A DNA stretch of 64,000 nucleotides from Streptomyces chartreusis. Lineage in GTDB: Bacteria; Actinomycetota; Actinomycetes; Streptomycetales; Streptomycetaceae. Below the pieces are notes generated by a model. The model did no database searches, had not been told where the DNA came from, and saw nothing but the letters and a program-made list of their open reading frames with translations. Where the stretch lies: contig NZ_CP023689.1 of assembly GCF_008704715.1 (NCBI RefSeq), forward strand, positions 9,796,001 to 9,860,000. Reading direction: 5' to 3'. Each line of letters begins with the position of its first letter. The first letter of the stretch is position 1. Below are positions 8,942-17,622 of this stretch, one piece after another. A program made the position numbers and the translations under genes.

Positions 8942-9226
8942 TCACGACGCCAGGAGCCTGCGCTTCTGCTCCTCGAACTCGGCCTCGGAAAGCACGCCTT
9001 GTTCCTTGAGGTCGCCGAGCTGCTTCAGCTGTTCGATCTTTGTGGTCATGTCGGGGGCCGGTGGCTCGGCGCTGGGCGCCGGCTGGGGTGCGGGGGCTGC
9101 CGCGTACGCATTCTGCTCCTGCGCCGCCCAGCGGCCCTGCTGGCGGCGGGAGACCCGGTTCGACACGGCGGTCGCCGTTCCGGCGACGACGGCGGTGCGA
9201 GCGACCCCGCGGAGGAGACCTGGCAT
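8942..9226 (-). CDS. SHOCT-domain small protein
   Basis: A 94-residue protein. The N-terminal part (VARTAVVAGTATAVSNRVSRRQ) is weakly amphipathic, the middle is proline/alanine-rich, and the C-terminus is a SHOCT domain (IEQLKQLGDLKEQGVLSEAE...). The SHOCT module is a short oligomerisation domain found at the ends of many bacterial proteins. The ATG at 9226 has AAGGGA about 8 bases upstream and is preferred over an earlier in-frame start at 9250. It lies just downstream of the DUF6325 gene on the same strand and is likely co-transcribed with it. Confidence 0.8.
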   Translation of the reverse strand: MPGLLRGVARTAVVAGTATAVSNRVSRRQQGRWAAQEQNAYAAAPAPQPAPSAEPPAPDMTTKIEQLKQLGDLKEQGVLSEAEFEEQKRRLLAS

Positions 9227-9312
9227 GACCGTTTCCCTTCTCTGCGTCAACCGTGGCCGGCGTCAGCCGCGATCGACATCCGCCGCGAACGTCATCAGCC
9301 ACGATCACTCGT

Positions 9313-9756
9313 TCAGCGAGCGGCCTCCGTCGCATCGAGCGCCGCGACGAACGCGTCCACCGGGATCCGACCGGACGCGACCAGCCTGGCACCGCCACGG
9401 CGCAGGGCAGCGGCGAAGGGCGCGGCCCACCGGTTCTCGTAGACGAGGATGCCCGCGGAGCTGCCCGGCTCCAGCGCGGTGGCCGCCTCCTCCAGGTCGT
9501 CCTGGCCCAGAAGGCCGGACGACGCGCCCTCGAAGACGGACAGGTCGAGCTCGCCGTCGCCGGTGAGGTCGGCGATCTCCATGCCGGTCACGGATCCGTC
9601 GGCGTCCTTCCGGACGAACATCAGGTCCAGGATCCGGATGATGCCGCGGTCCACGAGGTCGACCAGGAGGGGCAGGCCCTCGCCCGTCATCCGGTTGCCG
9701 GGGAACTCGACGACCAGGTAGTCGATCGGGCCAACGTCTTCAAGTTCGTCGCTCAC
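9313..9756 (-). CDS. DUF6325 family protein
   Basis: A 147-residue acidic protein starting VSDELEDVGPIDYLVVEFPG, with the family core of an alpha/beta repeat (GIIRILDLMFVRKD, SSAGILVYENRWA). GTG 9756 is used because GAGGTG precedes it; the longer frame from 9816 reads through spacer. The function is unknown. It is paired with the SHOCT gene, a combination I recall as common in Streptomyces and probably a stress-associated two-gene unit. Confidence 0.7.
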   Translation of the reverse strand: MSDELEDVGPIDYLVVEFPGNRMTGEGLPLLVDLVDRGIIRILDLMFVRKDADGSVTGMEIADLTGDGELDLSVFEGASSGLLGQDDLEEAATALEPGSSAGILVYENRWAAPFAAALRRGGARLVASGRIPVDAFVAALDATEAAR

Positions 9757-9873
9757 GGTGTCACCTCTGGTGCTCGCGGCAGCCCCCAGTGACGCCCCGC
9801 GCCTCATCGGCAGCACCGGGCGGCCATCACCTCAATTGCAGCACCGGGCGGCGGCGACCGCACCTCGGTGTCC

Positions 9874-9978
9874 GTTCCAGGCCATGGCCGCAGGCGACGG
9901 GGTCAACCGGGCCAGGCCATGGCCGCGCGCGACCCGTGCAACCGTTCCAGGCCATCGCCGGGCATGATCGGTTCAACC
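9874..9978. repeat. Three tandem 35-bp units
   Basis: Units at 9874-9908, 9909-9943 and 9944-9978 are in exact 35-bp register. All contain CCAGGCCAT near the start and end in CAACC; they diverge at roughly a third of positions. Just upstream, GCAGCACCGGGCGGC occurs twice within about 40 bp. The array fills the spacer between the DUF6325 start and the stop of the 106-residue gene. Confidence 0.75.
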
Positions 9979-9980
9979 GG

Positions 9981-10301
9981 TCACACGCCGCCGATCTTGC
10001 CCACCGCGTCACGGACGGAGTCGAGCGCGTCCACGAGGGCGTTGTTCCGCCTCCCGCGCGCCGCTCGGTCCTCCGGCACCAGCCGCGCGGCGACCTGCAC
10101 GGCGTGGGCGTCCGGGTCGCCGAAAGCGGTCCGCGGGTCCTCTCCGGTCTCCTCGCAGTGCGTCGTGACCTCCTTGACCGCCTGGAGCACGATCGCCCGG
10201 TCCACACCCGGCTGCGTGACCAGCCGTACCTGGAAACGTGCCATCCACTTCTCGCGGTCCTTGTCCTTCGCCGCGTCCGTCGTCCGGTCCTTCTTCGCCA
10301 C
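9981..10301 (-). CDS. Hypothetical small protein, HAAS-like pattern
   Basis: A 106-residue protein starting VAKKDRTTDAAKDKDREKWM. The segment VDRAIVLQAVKEVTTHCEET followed by GDPDAHAVQVAARL recalls the helix pattern of HAAS-type signalling domains (helical hairpin ending in LGDP-like turn), but the match is weak. GTG 10301 is preceded by GGGAG; the longer frame from 10415 reads through a spacer. No membrane segment is present. Its 3-prime end abuts the 35-bp repeat array. The function is unknown. Confidence 0.55.
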   Translation of the reverse strand: MAKKDRTTDAAKDKDREKWMARFQVRLVTQPGVDRAIVLQAVKEVTTHCEETGEDPRTAFGDPDAHAVQVAARLVPEDRAARGRRNNALVDALDSVRDAVGKIGGV

Positions 10302-10533
10302 GTGCTCTCCCGGGTGATCGACAGCTGTCTGTCGTGAAGTTGGACGTTGAGATTCCGCAGCGGGTTGCGCGGGCGCGGGTAGTTGTCGGACTCCTGGCGC
10401 CCTGCGCTGTGCCACCCCCCGATCGGCGGGGCCCCGTCAGACCTCGGTATGACTTTCCGTCAGCACAGTGAACGCACAGCCACTCGTTTCACCTCTTGCA
10501 CGGTGCACCCCCCCAACTGAGGAGGAACGCGCT

Positions 10534-12489
10534 GTGCGTTCACGCAGACGTATACGTACGAACCCTGCCGGGCCCATGGTCGTCGCGCTCGCCGCGGTCG
10601 GCACCGCGCTGGCCGTGCCGCTCTCACCCGCCTCGGCCGCCGAGCCGGCCGCACGGGCCGACCTCCGTGCCGACGTGAACCGCGACGGGCAGGTCGATGT
10701 CGGCGGCAGCACCGACACGACGGGAGAGGACACCTGGTCCTCGGGCAGGGGAGCGGTCTACCTGCCCAACATCGACGATGACACCAAGCGCTGCCCGGTC
10801 ACCGGACCCGGCGGCAGGCCGCTGTCCGACGCCAAGCTGGCCGCGTGCAACGACGCCTCCGACACCAAGGTGAACGGCCCGGCCGACGCCGCCGACCTCG
10901 CCCGTATCCGCTCGGTACCGATGCGGGGCCTGCCGTCCGGCGCCAAGGGCAGATTCAAGGTCACCACCGGTGCCAAGCAGACCCGCGTCTACCTCAAGCG
11001 TGCGGGCAACTGGGTCATGATCACGCCGCAGACGAGCCTGTCGGCGGCCGAGCTGCGTTCCGGCGTGGAGTTCGGGGTCGAGGCCACCGACATCATCCGG
11101 GACACCCGGAAGTGGGACGGCAGGACGGTCATCCGTCTCACCGTGACGGCCGGCGGCCAGAGCACCTCCGACTCCGTCACCCTGCGCGTCGCTCCGCTCC
11201 TCACCCACCACCATCTGCAGAAGGCCCAGCAGATGATGGTCACCAAGCTGAATCGTGACGCGGACTGGAGCGGGCTCCAGGGCAAGTTCGTCACCGACCT
11301 GAAGAAGGAGGCGGAGAAGGCAGGCATCACCCGGCCGCTGGTGACGTTCGACAAGTATCAGGACCCCTGGGCGCAGGACTTCGTCGAGCCGGCGTACGTG
11401 AGCATGACCGGGACGAACGGGCGCCGGCACGTGATGCGTGTGATGCTGCGCTCCGCGCAACCGGACCGTGAGGCCGGGCGTGAGCTGTTCGAGAAGGTCC
11501 GCGGACGGGACATCGGGGTCGTGCAGGCCTTCGATGCGTCGGCACCGGCGGACTGGTCGCTCAACTCCATGGGGAACCTGGAGACCATCCCGCCGTACGC
11601 CCACAACGGCCGTTCGTTCCCGGCCGGACGGATCATCATGGGGTGGCGCAAGGACAGCGGCGAGCGGCCCTCGGCGACGATGCGCACCTTGCTGAAGTCC
11701 CAGGGATTCCAGGACCCGCTGCTCCTGGACACCTCCTGGCTGGAGGTCGGGCACGTCGACGAGTTCGTGCAGTTCCTGCCCGCCGACACCCCGCGCGGCT
11801 GGCGGATCGGCGTTGCCGACCCCGAGGCCGGGCTGCAGTTGCTGCGCGACGCCAAGCAGGCGGGCCATGGCGGCACCAAGATGTTCTCCGTCCCGGGCCT
11901 CGGCGGCTCGCCGCCGCTTCCGGACACCATCGACCAGGCACTGGCCTCGCGACACCTGGTGTCCGACAACAACATGGCGGCCCAGCGGATCGCGGCCAAT
12001 CTGGAGATCCTCAAGCGTGAGACCGGCGTGACCGACGACGAGATCGTGCGCGTGCCGGCCCTTTACACCCGCGGGTCGATGGCCCGTACCGAGGGCGGCG
12101 ACGACGTTCGCGTGCCGCGACTGACGCGCATGGGCGGGAACACGCCCCTGCCGGACGAGGTGAAGGAGCACGGCCAGCAGCGGTGGCTGTCCAGGGGCGG
12201 CAACGACTCCGCTCGGGCTGCACGGGCGACCGTCGCGACGAGCGCGTACGTGCCCGGAGCGGTCAACGGCATCCTGCTCAGCCGCGACCGCTACCTTGCG
12301 CCCCGCCAGTGGGGTCCCGTCATCGGCGGCAAGGACATCTTCACCCAGGCCGTCACGGCCGCCTATGTGAAGGCGGGCATGAAGGTGTCGTACATCGACG
12401 ACTGGTACACGTACCACCTCGGCATGGGCGAGGTGCACTGCGGCACCAACACGCTGCGCGACGCGTCCGCCGCCTGGTGGAAGCAGTAG
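10534..12489 (+). CDS. Secreted protein-arginine deiminase (PAD family)
   Basis: A 651-residue exported protein whose C-terminal two-thirds match the PAD catalytic domain. The catalytic set is complete: D282 in DPWAQDFVE (equivalent to PAD4 D350), H407 and D409 in GHVDEFVQF, and C636 in GEVHCGTNT. PADs convert peptidyl-arginine to citrulline. A signal peptide (core MVVALAAVGTALAVPLS, cleavage near ASA-A) precedes a dockerin-like acidic stretch (DLRADVNRDGQVDVGG) and an immunoglobulin-like PAD middle domain. GTG 10534 has GGAGGA 8 bases upstream and is preferred over ATG 10468. The calcium-binding loop DVNRDGQVD suggests calcium dependence. This is a vertebrate-like enzyme in a bacterium, consistent with extracellular protein citrullination. 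Confidence 0.9.
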   Translation: MRSRRRIRTNPAGPMVVALAAVGTALAVPLSPASAAEPAARADLRADVNRDGQVDVGGSTDTTGEDTWSSGRGAVYLPNIDDDTKRCPVTGPGGRPLSDAKLAACNDASDTKVNGPADAADLARIRSVPMRGLPSGAKGRFKVTTGAKQTRVYLKRAGNWVMITPQTSLSAAELRSGVEFGVEATDIIRDTRKWDGRTVIRLTVTAGGQSTSDSVTLRVAPLLTHHHLQKAQQMMVTKLNRDADWSGLQGKFVTDLKKEAEKAGITRPLVTFDKYQDPWAQDFVEPAYVSMTGTNGRRHVMRVMLRSAQPDREAGRELFEKVRGRDIGVVQAFDASAPADWSLNSMGNLETIPPYAHNGRSFPAGRIIMGWRKDSGERPSATMRTLLKSQGFQDPLLLDTSWLEVGHVDEFVQFLPADTPRGWRIGVADPEAGLQLLRDAKQAGHGGTKMFSVPGLGGSPPLPDTIDQALASRHLVSDNNMAAQRIAANLEILKRETGVTDDEIVRVPALYTRGSMARTEGGDDVRVPRLTRMGGNTPLPDEVKEHGQQRWLSRGGNDSARAARATVATSAYVPGAVNGILLSRDRYLAPRQWGPVIGGKDIFTQAVTAAYVKAGMKVSYIDDWYTYHLGMGEVHCGTNTLRDASAAWWKQ

Positions 12490-12604
12490 CGCCGGTTGCC
12501 TCGCCCTGCGGCCGGTGACGGCTGGGGCCGCTCGTCACTTCCGCGACTCGCGTGCGGGGGCGCCGAGCGGTCTCACCGGCCGAGGAGGCAGAGCGGAACG
12601 GCGC

Positions 12605-13867
12605 CTAGGACGGGCTGTCCGTCGCGTCCGCCATCGCCGGTTCTGCGGCCTTCTGACCCGGCAGCCTCCGGAGCCGTCCGACGAGGCCGCCGCCTGGTCC
12701 CCTGGTCCGGTGGCCCTCTACGCGCGGGTCGTCCGTGACGTCGTACCGCTTCACGTACGCCCCGAGGAACGCCTGCAACGTGGCGACCGCGGGGATGGCG
12801 ATCAGGGCACCGACCGCGCCGAGGAGGGCCGTGCCGGCGATGACCGAGCCGAAGGCGACGGCCGGGTGGATGTCGACGGTCTTGGCGGTCAGCTTCGGCT
12901 GGAGCAGGTAGTTCTCGAACTGCTGGTAGACCACGACGAAGATCAGCACCCACAGCGCGTACCAGGGGTCGACCGTGAACGCGATCAGCATGGGCAGGGC
13001 GCCCGCGAGATACGTGCCGATCGTGGGGATGAACTGCGACACGAGCCCGACCCACATGGCCAGCACGGGCGCGTAGGGAACGCCCAGCGCTTCGAGCATG
13101 ATGTAGTGCGCGACGCCGGAGACGAGCGCCATCAGGCCGCGCGAGTGGATGTAGCCGCCCGTCTTGGCGACGGCGATCTCCCACGCCCGCAGTACCTCGG
13201 CCTGCTTGGCGGGCGGCAGGACGGAGCAGATCGCGCGGCGCAGGCGGGGGCCGTCGGCGGCGAAGTAGAACGAGAACAGAGTGATCGTCAGCAGCCGGAA
13301 GAGGCCGCCGAGGACCTGGGCGGACACGTCCAGGACGCCGGTCGCGCTGTTCTCGACGTACTCGCGCAGCCACGCGGAGCGGAGCAGGCCTTCCTGGACG
13401 TCCACCCGCTTCAGGTCGGTCTTGAAGTGCGCGTTGACCCAGTTGATGACGGAGTCGAGGTACGCCGGGAAATCCTCGACGATCTTGATGACCTGCTCGG
13501 CGAGCACGGAGCCGAGCAGCGTGACGAAACCGGAGGTCGCGACCACGAGGCCGAGGAAGACCAGGAAGGCGGCAAGTCCTCTGCGCATGCCGCGCGCCGC
13601 CATCCGGCTCACCGCGGGCTCGATCGCGAGGGCCAGGAAGAACGCTATGAGGATGTTGATCAGCAGCCCGAGGAGCTGGTGGAAGGCCCAGCTGCCCAGC
13701 TGGAACACTCCGACCAGCAGCAGCGCGAGCACCATGGACCGCGGCAGCCAGCGCGGCATGCGGGCGCCGGGCCCGGTCGCCTGTCCGGCCTCTGGTCGGG
13801 GGTTCGGTGCCGGGTCGGATGCCGGCGCCTGCGGATAGGCCTGACCGGCCTCGTCTGTGCGTGCCAC
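12605..13867 (-). CDS. AI-2E family transporter (permease)
   Basis: A 420-residue membrane protein with about eight transmembrane helices in the AI-2E/PerM layout: two N-terminal helices (LVLALLLVGVFQLGSW, LINILIAFFLALAIEPAV), a third near 95, a soluble amphipathic loop (about 130-190), and a C-terminal block containing FIPTIGTYLAGALPMLIAF and VYQQFENYLLQPKL, both family signatures. The GTG at 13867 is chosen because the preceding frame is unlike a protein. Members export autoinducer-like or other small solutes; the substrate is unknown. It is divergent from the histidine kinase gene and convergent with the PAD gene. Confidence 0.85.
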   Translation of the reverse strand: MARTDEAGQAYPQAPASDPAPNPRPEAGQATGPGARMPRWLPRSMVLALLLVGVFQLGSWAFHQLLGLLINILIAFFLALAIEPAVSRMAARGMRRGLAAFLVFLGLVVATSGFVTLLGSVLAEQVIKIVEDFPAYLDSVINWVNAHFKTDLKRVDVQEGLLRSAWLREYVENSATGVLDVSAQVLGGLFRLLTITLFSFYFAADGPRLRRAICSVLPPAKQAEVLRAWEIAVAKTGGYIHSRGLMALVSGVAHYIMLEALGVPYAPVLAMWVGLVSQFIPTIGTYLAGALPMLIAFTVDPWYALWVLIFVVVYQQFENYLLQPKLTAKTVDIHPAVAFGSVIAGTALLGAVGALIAIPAVATLQAFLGAYVKRYDVTDDPRVEGHRTRGPGGGLVGRLRRLPGQKAAEPAMADATDSPS

Positions 13868-13981
13868 CGGGCAAGTCTCGCCCACCCCGCCTCGCGGCCG
13901 GACGGCGCCCCCGCGGTCGGCCCATCCGAGTACTCCCGTCGGCGTACGCGCACGGCCCTCCGCGCTCATACGGTGTTGTGG

Positions 13982-15202
13982 GTGACGACTCTCGACCGCC
14001 TCACCGGCCGGCTGCGCGGCCTCTCGCCCAGGTCCGTGGATTTCCTCGTCGTGGCCGTGGTCGCGTGGTTCACGGGCCTCGACGCCGCGTCGAACGACCC
14101 GGACTACCGGCAGGCGGACTGGCTCACCTGGCTGCTGCTCGCCATCTCGCTCCTCGCCCTGGTGTGGCGGCGGCGGTGGCCGGTGGCGGTCACGGTGGTG
14201 ACGGGGGCGGCGTGCGCGGGCTGGGCGCTGTACGGGCACATCGGGGAACTGCTGAACCTCCCGGTGATCGTCGCGCTGTACACGGTCGCCGTACAAGGGG
14301 ACCGGCGGCGCACGCTGTGGACCGGTCTGATCGCCTCCTTCACATCGGGCGCGATCGCACTGTGGGTCGGCAACGACGTGGTGAACCCGCAAGGGCTCGC
14401 GGTGCTGGAGATGCTGTGGCCGCTCGTCCCGCTCCTGCTGGGCGAAGTCGTGCGAACCCGACGGCAGTTGCAGACCGAGTACGCCGATCGGGCCGCCCGC
14501 GCGGAAGAGGACCGGGAGCGTGAGGCAACCCGGCGGGTGCACGAGGAACGCCTGCGGATCGCCCGCGACCTGCACGATGTCGTCGCGCATACAGTCACGG
14601 CGATGACCGTGCAGGCCGGCGTGGCACTGGACGCGTTCGACGTACGGCCCGAGGTGGCCCGGCACGCCATGCGGCAGGTGCGCGCGGCGGGCAAGGAGGC
14701 GGTCCGGGAGCTGCGGGCCACCGTCACCGTCCTGCGCGAGCCGGAGGGGGACCCGGTGGATCCGGTGCCCGGGATCGAGCGGCTCGCCGAGCTGGTCGAC
14801 CGGTTCGCGGGCGGCACACTGGCGATCACACTCCGGCAGGAAAACCTTTCGGGCGGGGTGCGGCCGGTGGTGGGACTGGCCGCGTACCGGATCGTTCAGG
14901 AAGCTCTGACGAACGTCGTCAAACACTCCGGGGCCCGGCATGCCGTGGTTTCGGTCGTCGAGGACGGCGACCGGCTCATGGTCGAGGTCGTCGACGACGG
15001 CCCGTCAACCACTCCGTCGGCCTCCGGTGGCTTCGGGCTGGTCGGAATGCGGGAGCGCGCCGCGGCAGCCGGCGGCAGGATCGACTGCGGGCCCCTGGCC
15101 GGCGGCGGCTTCCGGGTACGGGCCGAACTCCCGGCCCGCGGCGGCGACGGCGGGAACAACGGAGGGAGCGATCGTGACGGTGCGCGTGGTGCTCGCGGAT
15201 GA
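13982..15202 (+). CDS. NarL-type sensor histidine kinase
   Basis: A 406-residue kinase. Four to five N-terminal transmembrane helices (about 20-150; for example VDFLVVAVVAWFTGL, WLTWLLLAISLLALVW) lack a large extracytoplasmic loop, so the sensor is intramembrane. HisKA_3 follows with RIARDLHDVVAHTV and the phosphorylated histidine at residue 198. The HATPase_c domain has the N box (EALTNVVKHS) and G boxes (VVDDGPS, GFGLVGMRERAAA). GTG 13982 is the likely start; GTG 13973 is possible. It overlaps the response regulator gene by 29 bases, so the two form a cognate pair. Confidence 0.9.
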   Translation: MTTLDRLTGRLRGLSPRSVDFLVVAVVAWFTGLDAASNDPDYRQADWLTWLLLAISLLALVWRRRWPVAVTVVTGAACAGWALYGHIGELLNLPVIVALYTVAVQGDRRRTLWTGLIASFTSGAIALWVGNDVVNPQGLAVLEMLWPLVPLLLGEVVRTRRQLQTEYADRAARAEEDREREATRRVHEERLRIARDLHDVVAHTVTAMTVQAGVALDAFDVRPEVARHAMRQVRAAGKEAVRELRATVTVLREPEGDPVDPVPGIERLAELVDRFAGGTLAITLRQENLSGGVRPVVGLAAYRIVQEALTNVVKHSGARHAVVSVVEDGDRLMVEVVDDGPSTTPSASGGFGLVGMRERAAAAGGRIDCGPLAGGGFRVRAELPARGGDGGNNGGSDRDGARGARG

Positions 15203-15842
15203 CCAGACCGTCGTACGGGCGGGATTTCGGGCCCTGCTGGACCTGACCGACGACCTGGTCGTGGTCGCGGAGGCCGCCGACGGGCTCCAGGCCGTGGAGG
15301 TGGTGCGGCTGACCCGGCCCGACGTCGTCCTCATGGACGTCCGCATGCCAGGCGCCGACGGCATCGAGGCCACCCGCCGGATCGCCGCCGACCCCGCCCT
15401 CGACGGTGTCCGGGTGGTCATGCTCACCACGTACCGGGTCGACGCCTACGTCTTCGAGGCACTGCGACACGGGGCAGCCGGCTTCCTGCTCAAGGACCTC
15501 GAACCGGACGAGCTGCGCGCGGCGATCCGCACGGTCGCCGCCGGGCAGAGCCTCCTCGCCCCGGCCGTCACCCGATCGGTGGTGGAGGAGTTCGCCCGGC
15601 TCAAGGGCCCGGAGGCGACGGGCGCCGACCGGCTGGCCGTGCTCACCGAGCGGGAGCGCGAGGTGATGGCGCTGGTCGCGGGCGGACTGAGCAACGAAGA
15701 GATCGGGCGAGCACTGCTCATGAGCCCGCTGACCGCGAAGACCCACGTGTCCCGGGCGATGACCAAACTCGGGGCACGGGACCGCGCCCAACTGGTGGTG
15801 CTGGCGTACGAGACGGGACTGGTCAGGGCGGGGGAGGGCTGA
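15174..15842 (+). CDS. NarL/FixJ-type response regulator
   Basis: A 222-residue regulator. The receiver domain (1-120) has the acidic pocket VVLADDQ and phosphoacceptor D55 in LMDVRMPG, and the conserved lysine in FLLKDLEP. A LuxR-type HTH lies at 155-220 (TEREREVMALVAGGLSNEEI, then SPLTAKTHVSRAMTKLGARD). GTG 15174 has GGAGGG upstream. It lies directly before the ABC exporter genes and the palindrome at 15867-15884, its most likely target. Confidence 0.92.
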   Translation: MTVRVVLADDQTVVRAGFRALLDLTDDLVVVAEAADGLQAVEVVRLTRPDVVLMDVRMPGADGIEATRRIAADPALDGVRVVMLTTYRVDAYVFEALRHGAAGFLLKDLEPDELRAAIRTVAAGQSLLAPAVTRSVVEEFARLKGPEATGADRLAVLTEREREVMALVAGGLSNEEIGRALLMSPLTAKTHVSRAMTKLGARDRAQLVVLAYETGLVRAGEG

Positions 15843-15866
15843 GCGACCCGGCCAAGGGGCCGTGAG

Positions 15867-15884
15867 CTACTCCCGTGGGAGTAG
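15867..15884. promoter_or_regulatory. Perfect 18-bp palindrome, likely response-regulator operator
   Basis: CTACTCCC-GT-GGGAGTAG is perfectly symmetric. A further CGACTCCCGG half-site follows at about 15889. It is centred about 65 bp upstream of the ABC ATPase ATG. A TACCGT hexamer at 15930-15935 and the lack of a Shine-Dalgarno before ATG 15941 fit an activated, near-leaderless transcript. Confidence 0.65.
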
Positions 15885-15940
15885 CCGTCGACTCCCGGAG
15901 GCGGATGTCCGAATCTGCATGGCTTCCTACCGTCGACGGC

Positions 15941-16858
15941 ATGATCGAAGCACGCGACCTCACGAAACGCTACGGCGACCGGTGCGCCGTCGACGGGCTG
16001 ACGTTCACGGTCCGCCCCGGTCGGGTGACCGGCTTCCTCGGCCCCAACGGCGCCGGCAAATCCACCACCCTGCGGCTCGTCCTCGGCCTCGACGCACCGA
16101 CCTCGGGCACCGTCACCGTGGCGGGGCGGCCGTACGCCGAGCTGCCCGCGCCCCTGCGCACGGTCGGCTCGCTGCTCGACGCCAAAGGCGTCCACGGCGG
16201 CCGCACCGCCCACCAGCACCTGACGGGCCTTGCGGCGAGCAACCGCCTCCCGCGGAGCCGCGTCGGCGACGTCCTCGACCGCACCGGGCTCACCGAGGTC
16301 GCCCACCACAGAGTCAAGGGCTTCTCGCTCGGCATGAGCCAGCGGCTCGGCATCGCCGCCGCACTGCTCGGCGACCCGCAGGTGCTGATCCTCGACGAGC
16401 CGGTCAACGGCCTGGACACCGAGGGCATCCGCTGGATCCGCACACTGCTCAAATCCCTGGCCGCACAAGGCCGTACGGTCTTCCTCTCCAGTCATCTGAT
16501 GAGCGAGATGGAGCTGACCGCCGACCACCTGGTCGTCATCGGACGAGGGAGACTGCTCGCCGACACGACCGTGCGCGACTTCATCGAGACCAACTCCCGC
16601 GCCCATACGCTCGTCCGCTCCCCGGAACCGGAAAGGCTGCGCGAGCTGCTCCAGGCCAAGGGGGCGACCGTACGGCCGGAGTCCCGCGGCGGCTGGCGCG
16701 TGGACGGCCTCGACGCCCCGGTCATCGGCGACCTGGCCCGTGACCACGGACTCGCGGTCCACGAACTCACCCCCGCCCACTCCTCGTTGGAGGAGGTCTA
16801 CACGGCCCTCTCCGAGGACTCGGCCGAGTACCGGACACCACCGGAGGCGAACCGATGA
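15941..16858 (+). CDS. ABC transporter ATP-binding protein
   Basis: A 305-residue single ABC ATPase of the DrrA/CcmA-like exporter group. Walker A is GPNGAGKST, the signature is FSLGMSQRLGIAAAL, Walker B is LILDEPVNGLD, and the switch histidine is in FLSSHLMSEME. The C-terminal 80 residues form the usual extension of these exporters. ATG 15941 begins the conserved MIEARDLTKRYG; there is no clear Shine-Dalgarno, and upstream in-frame starts overlap the promoter. It overlaps the permease gene by 4 bases. The preceding kinase/regulator pair and the palindrome suggest induction by a membrane-active stress or antibiotic, which is inference. Confidence 0.92.
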   Translation: MIEARDLTKRYGDRCAVDGLTFTVRPGRVTGFLGPNGAGKSTTLRLVLGLDAPTSGTVTVAGRPYAELPAPLRTVGSLLDAKGVHGGRTAHQHLTGLAASNRLPRSRVGDVLDRTGLTEVAHHRVKGFSLGMSQRLGIAAALLGDPQVLILDEPVNGLDTEGIRWIRTLLKSLAAQGRTVFLSSHLMSEMELTADHLVVIGRGRLLADTTVRDFIETNSRAHTLVRSPEPERLRELLQAKGATVRPESRGGWRVDGLDAPVIGDLARDHGLAVHELTPAHSSLEEVYTALSEDSAEYRTPPEANR

Positions 16859-17622
16859 CCACCCTCACGCATGCCCGAGCCGGTCTCCCGCAGGCGCTCG
16901 CCCATGAGTGGATCAAGTTCCGCAGCGTGCGCTCCCTGGTGTGGACGACCGTCGCGGCCACCGTCGTCCCCGTGCTGGGCGCGGTGTTCGTCGCGGCGAC
17001 GGGAAGTCTGCAACCGGACGACACCGTGTTCGGCGCAGGCCTCACCCTCTCGGTCCCGGCCCAGATGCTCGTCGCGGTCGTCGGCGCGCTGGTCATCACC
17101 GGCGAGTACGGCAGCGGCACCATCCGCACCACCTTCGGCGCCACCCCACGCCGGGCCACCGTCCTGGCCGCAAAGGCGGCACTGCTCGCGAGCCTGACCT
17201 ACGTGTCGGCACTGGTCTCCTGCTCGCTCGCCTACGTCGTCGGCGACGCGCTGCTCGACCACGGCAGGTACGCCCAAGGCGAGCCCCTGCCCGCCCTGTT
17301 CGGCATCGCGGATTCCTTCGCACTGGCCGCACTGCTGGGCCTGGCGGTCGGCACCCTCGTACGCCATTCCGCGGCCGCCGTCACAGCCGTCCTCGGAGTC
17401 CTCCTCCTGCCTTCGCTTCTCGGCCCGCTCTTCGGCGACGCCCAGCGCTGGATCGCCGGCACCTCCCCGACGGCCACCCTCCAGAAGCTCACCCAGACCT
17501 CGGACGCGACCGCGGAAACGGTCGGCAGCCTCGGCCCCTGGCCATCCCTGCTCCTCGTCGCCATCTGCACGGCCGCCCTGCTCCTGCTCGCGGCCCTGAC
17601 ACTGCGCAGGAGGGACGCATGA
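16855..17622 (+). CDS. ABC-2 type transporter permease
   Basis: A 255-residue membrane protein with six predicted transmembrane helices: near 30-50 (VAATVVPVLGAVFVAATG), 65-85 (MLVAVVGALVITGEYGSG, with the ABC-2 motif GEYGSGTIRTTF right after), 100-125, 150-170, 175-200 and 230-250. It is the partner of the ATPase just upstream and overlaps it at ATGA. The substrate is unknown; families with this layout often export peptides, lipids or drugs. Confidence 0.9.
   Translation: MTTLTHARAGLPQALAHEWIKFRSVRSLVWTTVAATVVPVLGAVFVAATGSLQPDDTVFGAGLTLSVPAQMLVAVVGALVITGEYGSGTIRTTFGATPRRATVLAAKAALLASLTYVSALVSCSLAYVVGDALLDHGRYAQGEPLPALFGIADSFALAALLGLAVGTLVRHSAAAVTAVLGVLLLPSLLGPLFGDAQRWIAGTSPTATLQKLTQTSDATAETVGSLGPWPSLLLVAICTAALLLLAALTLRRRDA

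Noticed and set aside
9810..9978. CRISPR array
   Set aside because: The 35-bp units are tandem without spacers, diverged, and no cas gene is nearby.
10319..10336. GACAGCTGTC palindrome as an operator for the PAD gene
   Set aside because: It is short and far from the PAD start, nearer the start of the small divergent gene. The evidence is too weak to list as a site.
12515..13981. In-frame extension upstream of the histidine kinase
   Set aside because: It is antisense to the AI-2E transporter, whose family motifs and transmembrane pattern are clear.
16908..17618. In-frame extension of the esterase over the permease gene
   Set aside because: The permease is real on its own frame. The esterase has an ATG with GGAGGG at 17619.
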